This document shows positions 1 to 7,427 of a DNA stretch of 64,000 nucleotides, piece after piece. The notes under the pieces were generated by a model. The model was not told where the DNA came from. It did no database searches and was given only the letters and a program-made list of their open reading frames with translations. Each line of letters opens with the position of its first letter. Position 1 is the first letter of the stretch. Position numbers and translations under genes: made by a program. Source of the DNA: Planctomycetota bacterium (lineage in GTDB: Bacteria > Planctomycetota > Phycisphaerae > Phycisphaerales > UBA5793); the NCBI GenBank assembly GCA_963205185.1, contig CAUJHZ010000037.1:1-64000 (forward strand), read 5' to 3'.

Positions 1-1
1 A

Positions 2-133
2 ACCATCGCCTGGCTGCACCAGCACCGCCGACTCCGCATTCGCTATGAACGCACCGGCGAAATCCATCAGGCCTTCCTCTCCATCGGCTGCAGCCTCATC
101 TGCTTCAACAAACTCAAACCGCTATTGTGTTAG
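2..133 (+). CDS. IS5-family transposase, C-terminal end (cut by window edge)
   Basis: An open frame enters at the left edge and runs 43 residues to a TAG at 131-133. It reads TIAWLHQHRRLRIRYER, then a segment with HQAFLSIGCSLIC. This matches the last part of DDE transposases of the IS4/IS5 superfamily, where the 'ER-T-AWL-RRL-RYER' stretch contains and follows the catalytic Glu and the final hydrophobic helix has a conserved cysteine. Only the tail is in the window, so whether the element is intact cannot be judged. The bases just after the stop (133-145, GGGGCTCTAAG) could be the right terminal inverted repeat, but the other end is not visible. Confidence 0.72.
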   Translation, partial: TIAWLHQHRRLRIRYERTGEIHQAFLSIGCSLICFNKLKPLLC

Positions 134-254
134 GGGCTCTAAGACTTCGAGCCGCGGGTGTGTGTGGCTATCGTGGCGAGTGATCGCACGCCCATTCATC
201 GGTGCAGAATCAATTCGGAGTCGGCTGAGCAGCTTGGGCGGCATCAATCTCACG

Positions 255-722
255 ATGGAATTAGAATCGCCGCCATCTTGGTCGCGGGCGTCTTCGGTCA
301 TCATGCGCGAGTACTCGGATAGTTCCGCAACGAGCGACACGGCGACTCACATACGAGTATATGATGAGTATGCCGCCGGTTGGCCAATGCTGGCGACTTG
401 GCATGGGGTTAGGGACGACGACTCACGAAGGGCGCCAAGCGAGCGCATGCGACCTTTGGGGCCGGCGCTTACTATCCCTGGCCTTCCCGGGAGTGGAGTG
501 GATGTGGTCGATATTGGCATGCGTCCCATCTGGCGAGGCGCTTTTATCGATATTATGTTTTACGGAAGTCCAGTTGTCGTCGCAATATTTGTCATTAAGT
601 ACGTATGCAGGCGATACTACAGGTTGAGGCGCATGTGCGAGATCTGTGGATATCAGTTGCTGAATGAGCAGGCGAAGTGCTCGGAGTGCGGCAGCGTGTT
701 GCCCCAAGTATCCCACGAATAG
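255..722 (+). CDS. Membrane protein with C-terminal zinc ribbon, possibly 5'-truncated
   Basis: The frame gives a 155-residue protein from the ATG at 255. A hydrophobic segment lies near residues 97-118, followed by a basic stretch and a zinc ribbon with two CxxC pairs (CEIC at 128-131, CSEC at 142-145). The region before the membrane segment (EYAAGWPM, later RPIWRGAF) resembles planctomycetal proteins that usually also carry an N-terminal membrane helix. None is visible here. The frame stays open upstream to 45 but there it overlaps the transposase tail, so the start is uncertain and an insertion may have removed the 5' end. The function is unknown. Two other genes in the window (15063 and 17589, minus strand) have the same general architecture. 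Confidence 0.5.
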   Translation: MELESPPSWSRASSVIMREYSDSSATSDTATHIRVYDEYAAGWPMLATWHGVRDDDSRRAPSERMRPLGPALTIPGLPGSGVDVVDIGMRPIWRGAFIDIMFYGSPVVVAIFVIKYVCRRYYRLRRMCEICGYQLLNEQAKCSECGSVLPQVSHE

Positions 723-821
723 CACAAGGGGCGTGCGTGTGGCACGAGTGGTCTCCTGAGTACACTAGTGGATGTGGTGACAAGTCCGCATGCTGTACTG
801 CACTGTGCGGCTAGGGAAGCA

Positions 822-1120
822 AACGGGACAGGTACATTTGTTCTCGATCGCAGCGCCCTCGCTCGCGGCGGCCAGAGCGCCTAGAACGTTTCATCCCCCA
901 CACCGCTCGGCCCACGCCCGGCGGCTACGCCCGCGTTCGTCCTCAATCGCGGCGTCGAATGCAGAGCCACCCCCGCTGATGCGGGCTATCATGCGTTCGG
1001 TGAGCCGTGGGTGAAGCGGACCGCGGCAGCGCTCGGTCTGGAGCACACATTCCGGCCGCCCGGCCGGCCGCGAAAGGCGGTAACGGCATGAGCAGACCTG
1101 ATAAAACGTACCTGTCCCGT
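822..1120. repeat. MITE-like element with 13-bp terminal inverted repeats
   Basis: The 13-mer ACGGGACAGGTAC at 823-835 recurs in inverted orientation at 1108-1120, about 300 bp apart. The left half (822-1000) is similar to 1576-1755, so it is a dispersed repeat. No transposase lies between the ends. The 723-1175 interval holds no convincing gene: the short frames in it are GC-rich shadow reading. Confidence 0.5.
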
Positions 1121-1175
1121 GTTCTTGCCCTTATGACTTATCCGAACACGCCTGATCCACGCATCTGCAATACAC

Positions 1176-1508
1176 ATGGATGTGTCTGTGTCCAGTAAGC
1201 ACAACAAGTTGCGGCATCAGGCGATACTCTTCGTGATGTTGGGCGCCATTCTCATTATGGCCTTCTTATTGGCCCGCGATCCTTGGATCAAAGCAGCCCT
1301 CTTCAGCAGATTCACTACCTCAAACTTCCAAACTATTAGGCTTGGCATGCGCCTTCAACAAGTAAGGGCGATCCTCGGCGCGCCACACGATGTGACTAAT
1401 GGTCCGACTGGTGCTACTATATGGGTGTACTACGATGGCATTTCGCCAAATGCCTACTATCTCGAGATAATCGACAATACAGTTATCAAGGTTACGATCG
1501 AGGATTGA
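1176..1508 (+). CDS. Small membrane-anchored protein with SmpA/OmlA-like fold
   Basis: The protein is 110 residues. It has one hydrophobic segment near residues 15-33, then a soluble part with IRLGMRLQQVRAILGAP at about 54-70. That stretch resembles the start of the SmpA/OmlA (BamE-like) fold, in which a 'G-M-xx-V-xxxLG-P' helix turn is followed by beta strands, here WVYYDG and YYLEI-DN-VIKV. Such domains occur in small envelope proteins. No good Shine-Dalgarno precedes the ATG, and an internal ATG at 1236 cannot be excluded. The gene lies between two copies of a dispersed repeat and its base composition is lower in GC than its neighbours, which fits acquisition. The role is unknown; the fold assignment is tentative. 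Confidence 0.5.
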   Translation: MDVSVSSKHNKLRHQAILFVMLGAILIMAFLLARDPWIKAALFSRFTTSNFQTIRLGMRLQQVRAILGAPHDVTNGPTGATIWVYYDGISPNAYYLEIIDNTVIKVTIED

Positions 1509-1574
1509 GTAAGACAGTCACTACTTTAAGAGCACACCCCACCGGCTTGGCACGCAGCAAGTAGCCCGGGACGT

Positions 1575-1760
1575 AAACGGGACAGGTACGTTTGTTTGCT
1601 GGTTCCGAGCGGCCTCGCTCGCGGCCGGCAGCGCACTTGGAACGTCTCGCGCCTCGCGCACCGCTCGACCTGCGCCCGGCGGCTACGGCTGCTCCATCCT
1701 CAATCGCGGCGTCGAGTGTAGAGCCACCCCCGCTGATGCGGACCATCATGCGTTCAGGGC
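1575..1760. repeat. Second, partial copy of the 822-1120 repeat
   Basis: The copy starts with AAACGGGACAGGTACGTTTG at 1575-1594 and stays recognisably similar to 822-1000, including the shared run GAGCCACCCCCGCTGATGCG. No matching inverted right end is seen downstream, so this copy looks decayed. The 1509-2269 interval contains this repeat, the REP element at 2103-2160 and no credible gene. Frames there on both strands are GC-driven. Confidence 0.5.
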
Positions 1761-2102
1761 GTGTGTCGGAGAAGCACCGTGGCGCATCTGTTGTGCCGGG
1801 CGGTTCTTTCGCCCCTTCGGGGCTTTGATCGTGTTTCAATGGTCTCCACTGGTTGCGCTTCGCCGCGCGGCGCGGCGGCGCTGCACCCGTGGCTACGTTC
1901 TCCGACCCCGCCGGGGTCGAGAGCATCGAAGACTCGCTTCACGCCCCGGCCACTGACGTTCACGCCTTCGGCGAGGGGCGCGCAGGTCAGGTGGAACTTC
2001 GCAGCCGAGTTGTCAGGTTGCACCTGACCTGCGCATGCGCGGGACGGGTATTCCCGATGCATCATTGCCAACCAAACACCGATCGCACCCAGCTGCACGC
2101 TC

Positions 2103-2160
2103 GTGGATGCGTGCCCCTGCCTTCGCAGGGGCGGGCTCTGCGCAGGCATGACGGTGCGGG
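2103..2160. repeat. REP element (short palindromic repeat)
   Basis: A perfect 8-bp stem GCCCCTGC (2113-2120), loop CTTC, GCAGGGGC (2125-2132) is followed by GCGCAGGCATGACGG. This layout (palindrome with a CTTC loop next to an inverted 'CATGAC' block) is that of the classical REP sequences of many Gram-negative genomes. It differs in sequence from the REP-like arrays at 3520, 4094 and 16119. Confidence 0.55.
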
Positions 2161-2269
2161 GAATGCGCTGCTCGGGCGGCGAAGGCTGGTGGGTTGGCGA
2201 ATACCGCTTCCTCACAGGCGCGGCTCGTTCTCGGCCTTGCGGCCTCGTATGCGTGCGCGGCGTGGCTGG

Positions 2270-2974
2270 TCAGCTCTCCAACTTCTTGCGCAGGTAGTCG
2301 CTGGTGAGGTGTTTGACGAGGTCGATGGGTTCGCAGGAGTTGTCCGGGCCGTAGTCGATGTCGAGCGGGCCGATGGCTTTGGCGGCGCGGAGGGCGGCCT
2401 GGTTGAGTTTCCGGTTTCGCTTGCCGATGCCCAGCAGGGCCGTGCCCATTGCCTCGCGCACCCACATGTCCTCGTCGCGGATCGCTTTCTCGATCTGCGC
2501 GATGCGGGCGAGGCAGAAGGCGTCATCCATGCCCCTGGTGTTCTTCTTGGAGAGTTCGTAGAGCAGGCCGTAGCCGCAGCGGCGGCGGTCAACGTCGGGG
2601 CTTTCGATCCAGTCGCAGGCGAGTTGGAACGCGAACGAGGTCTTGGCGAGCGTGGCGCCGCAGGTGGCAAAGACATGGGCCAGCATGCCGCCGTGCAACT
2701 CTTCGACCTGCTGCTCGACCTGGTCGCGCGTGAGTTTCTTGGGTTCATCGATGAGCAGGGCGATGACCCTGGCGTCGTAGATGTCGCTCTGCCAGAGTTG
2801 CTGAGCCAGGTGGTGATCGCGGCCGATCTGCCTGGCGAGTTTGCGCAGCTGGGTCAGGCCGATGCCGAAGCTCTTGAGGCCGCGGGTCTTTTCGGCGGGC
2901 CTGGAATTCCAGTTGGCGATGCCGCGTTCGTTTTGATGCTCTTTGAGCAGGGCGAGGACTTGCGACTTGGTCAT
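2270..2974 (-). CDS. DNA alkylation repair protein, AlkD-like HEAT-repeat family
   Basis: The 234-residue all-helical protein matches the DNA alkylation repair enzyme family (PF08713): an N-terminal helical region (LLKEHQNERGIANW), then LWQSDIYDARVIALLIDEP, and CDWIESPDVDRRRCGYGLL in the middle. Members such as AlkD scan DNA with HEAT-like repeats and excise N3/N7-alkylated purines. Substrate and activity here are not proven, since many homologues are catalytically untested. I chose the ATG at 2974 because AGAGG lies 8 nt upstream; a GTG at 2983 is the alternative. The gene stands alone, upstream of the AhpD-like gene on the same strand but 90 bp away. Confidence 0.85.
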   Translation of the reverse strand: MTKSQVLALLKEHQNERGIANWNSRPAEKTRGLKSFGIGLTQLRKLARQIGRDHHLAQQLWQSDIYDARVIALLIDEPKKLTRDQVEQQVEELHGGMLAHVFATCGATLAKTSFAFQLACDWIESPDVDRRRCGYGLLYELSKKNTRGMDDAFCLARIAQIEKAIRDEDMWVREAMGTALLGIGKRNRKLNQAALRAAKAIGPLDIDYGPDNSCEPIDLVKHLTSDYLRKKLES

Positions 2975-3064
2975 AAGTAGCACCTCTGGATGGCTACGTC
3001 CTTCGGATGGTGTGCGAGACGCGGCGGACGCGTCTTTGTGTATCGGGCGGCGATTGCCGCGTGC

Positions 3065-3454
3065 TTACGCGTGCGGCTCGTTCGGGCCGGGCAACTTGCC
3101 GGCGGCGCGTTCGGCGAGGCATTCGTCGAGGGTCAGTCGTGCGTGGCGGAGGTGCGGGATGACGATCGAGCCGCCGACCACGAGCGCGATGTTCATCGCG
3201 TCTTCGATCTCGGCGTCGGACCAGCCGTGGATCACGGCCTGCTCGATGTGGTAGTCGATGCAGTCGTTGCAGCGCAGGACCATCGAGGCGACGAGGCCGA
3301 GCAGCTCCTTGGTCCGGCCGGGCAGGGCGCCGTCGCGATACGCGGCGGAGTCGAGGTTGAAAAAGCGCTTGATGCCGAGGTGATCGGTGGCGAGGACGCG
3401 CTGCTGACCGACGGCGCGGTCCTGGCGGAACTGTTCGATTGGGCGGTGCGGCAT
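3065..3454 (-). CDS. Carboxymuconolactone decarboxylase family protein (AhpD-like)
   Basis: The 129-residue protein has the AhpD/CMD core motif RCNDCIDYHIEQA, with redox cysteines at 62 and 65 and the conserved His at 69. It is preceded by GRTKELLGLVASMVL and followed by GWSDAEIEDAMNIALVVGG. Family members act as peroxidase-type disulfide reductases or as decarboxylases. The CxxC-xxx-H pattern favours a thiol redox role. The ATG at 3454 is supported by AAAGGA six bases upstream. The open frame continues upstream into the repeat array at 3520 and beyond, but that extension is repeat DNA and not part of the protein. Confidence 0.88.
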   Translation of the reverse strand: MPHRPIEQFRQDRAVGQQRVLATDHLGIKRFFNLDSAAYRDGALPGRTKELLGLVASMVLRCNDCIDYHIEQAVIHGWSDAEIEDAMNIALVVGGSIVIPHLRHARLTLDECLAERAAGKLPGPNEPHA

Positions 3455-3519
3455 GGTGGGTCCTTTGGCGCAAGTGTAAGGCGGATGGGCGCGGGCTGCG
3501 CGCGGCGGGATTGAGGGGG

Positions 3520-3950
3520 TGAGGAGGTGAGGGGGTGATTGAGTGAATGGGTGAACCAGACTGACGCGCGAGCGAAGAGTTCGAATCGGAGAGGGACTTC
3601 GTCCTCGCTGGCGCTTCGGTCTGGTTGGGCGCGCGGGGGTGAAGGGGTGATTGAGTGAACGGGTGAACCAGACTGACGCGCGAGCGAAGAGTTCGAATCG
3701 GAGAGGGACTTCGTCCTCGCTGGCGCTTCGGTCTGGTTGGGCGCGCGGGGGTGAAGAGGTGATGGGGTGATGGGTGAACCAGACTGACGCGCGAGCGAAG
3801 AGTTCGAATCGGAGAGGGACTTCGTCCTCGTTGGCGCTTCGGTCTGGTTGGGCGCGCGGGGGTGAAGGGCTGATTGAGTGAATGGGCGAACCAGACTGAC
3901 GCGCGAGCGAAGAGTTCGTTTGAAGGTTGAGTATCTCAAGTGAATTGATT
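3520..3950. repeat. Tandem REP-like array, about 3.4 units of 112 bp
   Basis: The marker GTGAACCAGACTGACGCGCG begins at 3551, 3663 and 3774, with a variant at 3886, giving a period of 111-112 bp. Each unit holds two arms in inverted orientation: CCAGACTGACGCGCGAGCGAAG and CTCGCTGGCGCTTCGGTCTGG. The last unit is truncated. The interval 3950-4093 is a C/G-rich stretch with CCCTCC and GGAGGG arms and no gene. Confidence 0.9.
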
Positions 3951-4093
3951 CTTCGAGCTCCCCCACCCCGGCCCTCCCCCGCAGAGCCGGAGGAGGGAGC
4001 GGTGCTGTCGCTGGCGCTCCCGCGGCGCCGGGTCTGCGCCGTTCGGCTTGGCTCAGGGTCTTGACGAAGCATTGACTCCGGCCTACGTCTCGC

Positions 4094-4315
4094 GTTCATC
4101 CTCGCTGGCGCGTCGGTTTGGTTGAATTGCGTTCGTCCTCGCTGGCGCGTCGGTCTGGTTGAATTGCGTTCATCCTCGCTGGCGCGTCGGTCTGGTTGAA
4201 TTGCGTTCATCCTCGCCGACGCGTCGGTCTGGTTGAATTGCGTTCGTCCTCGCCGGCGCGTCGGTCTGGTTGAATTGCGTTCATCCTCGCTGGCGCTTCG
4301 GTCTGGTTGGGCGCG
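4094..4315. repeat. Tandem array of six 37-bp REP half-units
   Basis: Six units start at 4094, 4131, 4168, 4205, 4242 and 4279, each reading roughly GTTCATCCTCGCTGGCGCGT followed by CGGTCTGGTTGAATTGC. They contain only one arm of the palindrome found in the 112-bp and 96-bp arrays. The last unit ends in GGTTGGGCGCGCGG, directly against the asd promoter region. Confidence 0.92.
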
Positions 4316-4320
4316 CGGCG

Positions 4321-4326
4321 TACCAT
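4321..4326 (+). promoter_or_regulatory. Candidate -10 element (TACCAT) of asd, near-leaderless
   Basis: TACCAT ends 6 nt before the asd ATG and no Shine-Dalgarno is present. No clear -35 is seen; the upstream bases belong to the 37-bp repeat array. Confidence 0.4.
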
Positions 4327-4332
4327 TGCGGC

Positions 4333-5382
4333 ATGAATGGGAATCAGTCGATTGCGGTGGTCGGGGCGACGGGGGCTGTCGGGCGCGAGATGCTTGACAT
4401 CCTCGCCGCCGAGGGCGTGGAGGCGGGCCGCGTGAAGGCGTTCGCCTCGCCGCGTTCGGCGGGGCAGCGGCTGCCGTATGGCCCGGGCGACCTCGCCGTT
4501 GAAGCGTTCGGCGGGGAGAGCCTCGAGGGCATCGACATCGCGCTGTTCTCGGCGGGCTCGGCGATCAGCAAGCAGTTCGGCCGGGCGGCGGCGGCGCGCG
4601 GCACGGTGATCATCGACAACTCGTCGGCGTTTCGCATGGATGCCGATGTGCCGCTCGTGGTGCCGGAGATCAATGCCGAAGCGCTGGATGGGGTTGCGAG
4701 TCAGCGCGGCGCAGTGATCGCCAATCCCAACTGTTCGACGATCATCACGCTGATGGCGGCGACGCCGATTCACCGGATGCTGGGCGTCAAGCGCATGGTC
4801 GTGAGCACCTACCAGGCGGTGAGCGGCGCGGGGGCCGCGGCGATGGAGGAACTCCGCCGCCAGGCGCAGCAGGTGCTCGATGGTGAGAAGCCGGTCTGCA
4901 AGGTGTTCGATCAGCCGTGCGCGTTCAACGTCTTCAGCCACAACACGACGATCGGCGAAGACGGGTACAACGTCGAAGAGACGAAGATGGTCAAGGAGAC
5001 CCACAAGATCTGGGGCGATGCGTCGGTGCGCGTCACGGCGACGTGCATTCGCGTACCGGTGTTCCGGGCGCACTGTGCGTCGATCAACCTGACGCTGGCG
5101 CAGCCGGTCGATAATCTCGATGCGGTGCGCGAAACCATCGGCGCGTTCGCGGGCGTGCGGGTCGTCGATGATCGCGCGGCGAATCGGTTTCCGACGCCGC
5201 TCGAAGCGTCAGGCAAGGATGATGTGCTCGTCGGCCGCCTGCGGCTGGATCCATCGCAGATCGACTCCCAGGGCCGCTGCTGGGGATTGAACCTGTTCGC
5301 ATCCGGCGATCAGCTGCGCAAGGGCGCAGCGCTGAATGCGGTGCAGATTGCGGACGTGCTGGGCGAGCGCGTGGGGGTTTGA
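4333..5382 (+). CDS. asd: Aspartate-semialdehyde dehydrogenase
   Basis: The enzyme reduces aspartyl phosphate to aspartate semialdehyde with NADPH, the branch point to lysine/diaminopimelate, threonine and methionine. The 349-residue protein has the N-terminal nucleotide-binding loop VVGATGAVGREML, the SSAFRMD region, the catalytic cysteine in NPNCSTI (Cys134), and the GAGAAAMEEL loop of the catalytic domain. Length and motifs fit the bacterial family closely. The ATG at 4333 aligns with the family start (NQSIAVVGATGAVG). There is no Shine-Dalgarno, but TACCAT sits 6 nt upstream, so the mRNA may be leaderless. The gene is monocistronic and convergent with the phosphoesterase gene downstream. 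Confidence 0.97.
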   Translation: MNGNQSIAVVGATGAVGREMLDILAAEGVEAGRVKAFASPRSAGQRLPYGPGDLAVEAFGGESLEGIDIALFSAGSAISKQFGRAAAARGTVIIDNSSAFRMDADVPLVVPEINAEALDGVASQRGAVIANPNCSTIITLMAATPIHRMLGVKRMVVSTYQAVSGAGAAAMEELRRQAQQVLDGEKPVCKVFDQPCAFNVFSHNTTIGEDGYNVEETKMVKETHKIWGDASVRVTATCIRVPVFRAHCASINLTLAQPVDNLDAVRETIGAFAGVRVVDDRAANRFPTPLEASGKDDVLVGRLRLDPSQIDSQGRCWGLNLFASGDQLRKGAALNAVQIADVLGERVGV

Positions 5383-5402
5383 AGTCGTCGAGTGCGGGTG
5401 CC

Positions 5403-5447
5403 GTGGTCCAGAGGTCGGGTCGCCGCGGCGACCGACCGGCGGGCCAC
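5403..5447. terminator. Nested hairpin between convergent asd and phosphoesterase genes
   Basis: An inner stem of GGTCGGGTCGC against GCGACCGACC (5413-5437, one bulged G, CGCG loop) is enclosed by GTGGTCC (5403-5409) pairing with GGGCCAC (5441-5447). There is no T-run on either strand. It probably acts as a bidirectional RNA 3'-end structure. Confidence 0.45.
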
Positions 5448-5541
5448 GACGACGCGCGATAGGCGTTCGAAGTGATTCATTGGTGTTTCGCGCGCTCGCG
5501 TGGCCTGCGCTCGCAGAGCCTCGCTTGACCACGGCACCGCG

Positions 5542-6360
5542 CTACCACCACTTGACGCACTTCATGCGGCGGGTGAAGGCGCCGGGCAGCGGGCCGCGCT
5601 TGAGGACGTAGAGCGGAAGTTGCGGCGGGCAGAAGAGGCGGACGTCGAAATAGGACTCGCCCAGGCCGCGGCTGATCGTGCCGATCGAGTCGCGGCAGCG
5701 AAGGATGCCGCTTGAGTAGCGCAGCGGGATGTTGGAGCTGTTGTGCAGCGGCAGGCCGAAGCGAACCTGCCCGCCGTGCGTGTGGCCGAGCAAGGCCCAC
5801 TGCACGTCGAGTTCAGCGCAGGTGATGAGAATGGAGGGCTCGTGGCCGAGCAGGATGCGATACGACCGGCCCTGCACGCCGGCGCGGCGTTCGAGATCGC
5901 GCGCGTCGAGGATCGTCTGCAGCAGATCGCACGGCGTGGAGGTGCCCAGGAGGGTGATGCCGAACTCGGCCAGCACGGCAGCGCGATGTTCGAGCCAGAC
6001 GACGCCTTCAATCTGCATGGCTTTGCGTTTGAAGGCTTCAGAGTCGTGGTTGCCGAAGCTGGCGTAGCAGCCGATGCGCGGGCGCAAGGCGCCGACGAGG
6101 TCGCGCATGACGTGCAGAGCGGCGGGCTCATCGCTGGGCCAGGTCATGTAATCGCCGGTCATGCAGACGAAGTCCGGCGTGATGCGGCTGCACATCCGGA
6201 TCACTCGGCGGAACCACGGCCGGTAGCGGCGGATGTGCAGGTCGCTGAGATGCAGGACGGTGCGGCCATCCATCTGCGGCGGCAGGTCGGGAAGGGTAAG
6301 TTCGATGCGCTCCGAGACGGGCGGCTCGGGTCGCGGCGGGGAGAGGCTGACGGCGGTCAT
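5542..6360 (-). CDS. Calcineurin-like metallophosphoesterase
   Basis: All five metal-binding motifs of the family are present in order in this 272-residue protein: SDLH (39-42), GDY (69-71), GNHD (103-106), GHEP (172-175) and GHTHGGQ (192-198). These coordinate a di-metal centre for phosphoester or pyrophosphate hydrolysis. The short N-terminal leader and the GHTHGGQ ending are typical of the YaeI-like branch, which includes membrane-associated and lipid A-related pyrophosphatases; the substrate cannot be read from sequence. The ATG at 6360 has no Shine-Dalgarno but a TACGAT hexamer 8 nt upstream. It is divergent from the HTH membrane protein gene. Confidence 0.93.
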   Translation of the reverse strand: MTAVSLSPPRPEPPVSERIELTLPDLPPQMDGRTVLHLSDLHIRRYRPWFRRVIRMCSRITPDFVCMTGDYMTWPSDEPAALHVMRDLVGALRPRIGCYASFGNHDSEAFKRKAMQIEGVVWLEHRAAVLAEFGITLLGTSTPCDLLQTILDARDLERRAGVQGRSYRILLGHEPSILITCAELDVQWALLGHTHGGQVRFGLPLHNSSNIPLRYSSGILRCRDSIGTISRGLGESYFDVRLFCPPQLPLYVLKRGPLPGAFTRRMKCVKWW

Positions 6361-6368
6361 CGCGGGTG

Positions 6369-6374
6369 ATCGTA
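6369..6374 (-). promoter_or_regulatory. Candidate -10 element (TACGAT) of the phosphoesterase gene
   Basis: TACGAT on the minus strand lies 8 nt before the ATG at 6360, with no ribosome binding site between. It fits a near-leaderless transcript. No -35 is evident. Confidence 0.38.
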
Positions 6375-6557
6375 CGCCCGGGGCCCGCCGGGTGGGGTGC
6401 CGGCAGCGGCCAGAGGAGCGGGCCCAAGTGTTGCCGCAACGCCGCCACGACGCTAGTCTTCTGTTTGCAGGGCGATACAGTCGCCCCGCGGCAGACGGCC
6501 GCTTTTTTGGCCCCTCGGTCGGGGCCGGCTTGGCGCGAAACCACGGAGGTTGTCACG

Positions 6558-7349
6558 ATGGCGAAGATGTTCTACACGCTCGACGAAGCCGCCGCCCGAC
6601 TGGGCAAGTCACCTGACGAAGTGACCAAGATGGCTGCGTCCGGACAGATCCAGGAGTTTCGCGATCGCGACAAACTGATGTTCAAGAAAGAGCAGATTGA
6701 TCTGCTCGCCGGCGATGACGACACCGCCGAGCCCATCGGCCTGGCCGACAGCGCCGACAACAAGGCTATTGAAGACAAGGAAGAGTCCGTGCTGGGGCTG
6801 ATGGATTCGAAAGAGTCCACCGGCATCTCGATCTTCGATTCGGATGATCTCGAGAAGGCCGATCCGAGCGCGGCGACGCAGGTGTCGGATTCGATTTCAC
6901 CGGCCGGCTTCAGCCTCGATCCGCACGCATCGGGCTCCGGGCTGCTCGATCTCACGCGCGAAGCGGATGACACGTCGCTGGGCGCGGTGCTGGATGACAT
7001 CAATTACCCGGGCGAAGAAGAGGCCGCGCAGTCGGGCGGGGCTTCGGGCCTGTTCGCTTCGCCGGCCGGGGAAGTGGCCGCGGCGCCGGGCGGGGCGATG
7101 GTCATGCCCGCCTCGGTCGAGTACTACGACGGCGCGGGCAGCGGCCTGGCCGTGGGTCTGGCGATCGGCTCGCTCATCTCGCTGGCGGTCAGCACGCTGG
7201 TGGTCTTCACCGCTCTGGTCGGCGACCAGACGGTCGCGGGCATCGCGCAGTCGATCGCCGGGAACCTGTGGATGTACGTGGGCATCTTCGCCGGCGTGAC
7301 GCTCATCGCGGGCATCATCGGCTGGTTTGTCGGCAAGACGTTCCAGTAA
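6558..7349 (+). CDS. Excisionase/MerR-like HTH protein with C-terminal membrane anchor
   Basis: The 263-residue protein starts with a winged-helix DNA-binding module of the excisionase type (YTLDEAAARLGKSPDEVTKMAASGQIQEFRD, about 6-36). A long acidic, low-complexity middle follows (about 52-190, rich in D, E, S and G). It ends with two hydrophobic segments near residues 197-223 and 238-259, the second closing with IIGWFVGKTFQ. The DNA-binding fold is therefore tethered to the membrane by its C-terminus, an arrangement seen in planctomycetes but of unknown role. The ATG at 6558 has a strong ACGGAGG eight bases upstream. It is followed 78 bp later by psd on the same strand. Confidence 0.75.
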   Translation: MAKMFYTLDEAAARLGKSPDEVTKMAASGQIQEFRDRDKLMFKKEQIDLLAGDDDTAEPIGLADSADNKAIEDKEESVLGLMDSKESTGISIFDSDDLEKADPSAATQVSDSISPAGFSLDPHASGSGLLDLTREADDTSLGAVLDDINYPGEEEAAQSGGASGLFASPAGEVAAAPGGAMVMPASVEYYDGAGSGLAVGLAIGSLISLAVSTLVVFTALVGDQTVAGIAQSIAGNLWMYVGIFAGVTLIAGIIGWFVGKTFQ

Positions 7350-7427
7350 GCGCGACGCGATCGCCCCTGGGCGAGATCTCGCGCGGCGTGCGCGAGTCGA
7401 TGCTGTGCATTGATGGAGTGCAGCGCG

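Noticed and set aside
1853-2980. A 375-residue plus-strand frame opposite the AlkD-like gene
   Set aside because: The minus-strand protein matches a known family and has a ribosome binding site; the plus frame does not.
3065-4210. A 381-residue minus-strand frame covering the AhpD-like gene and the repeat array
   Set aside because: The added N-terminus is pure repeat translation (DAPAR, RASVWFT). The true start at 3454 has a ribosome binding site.
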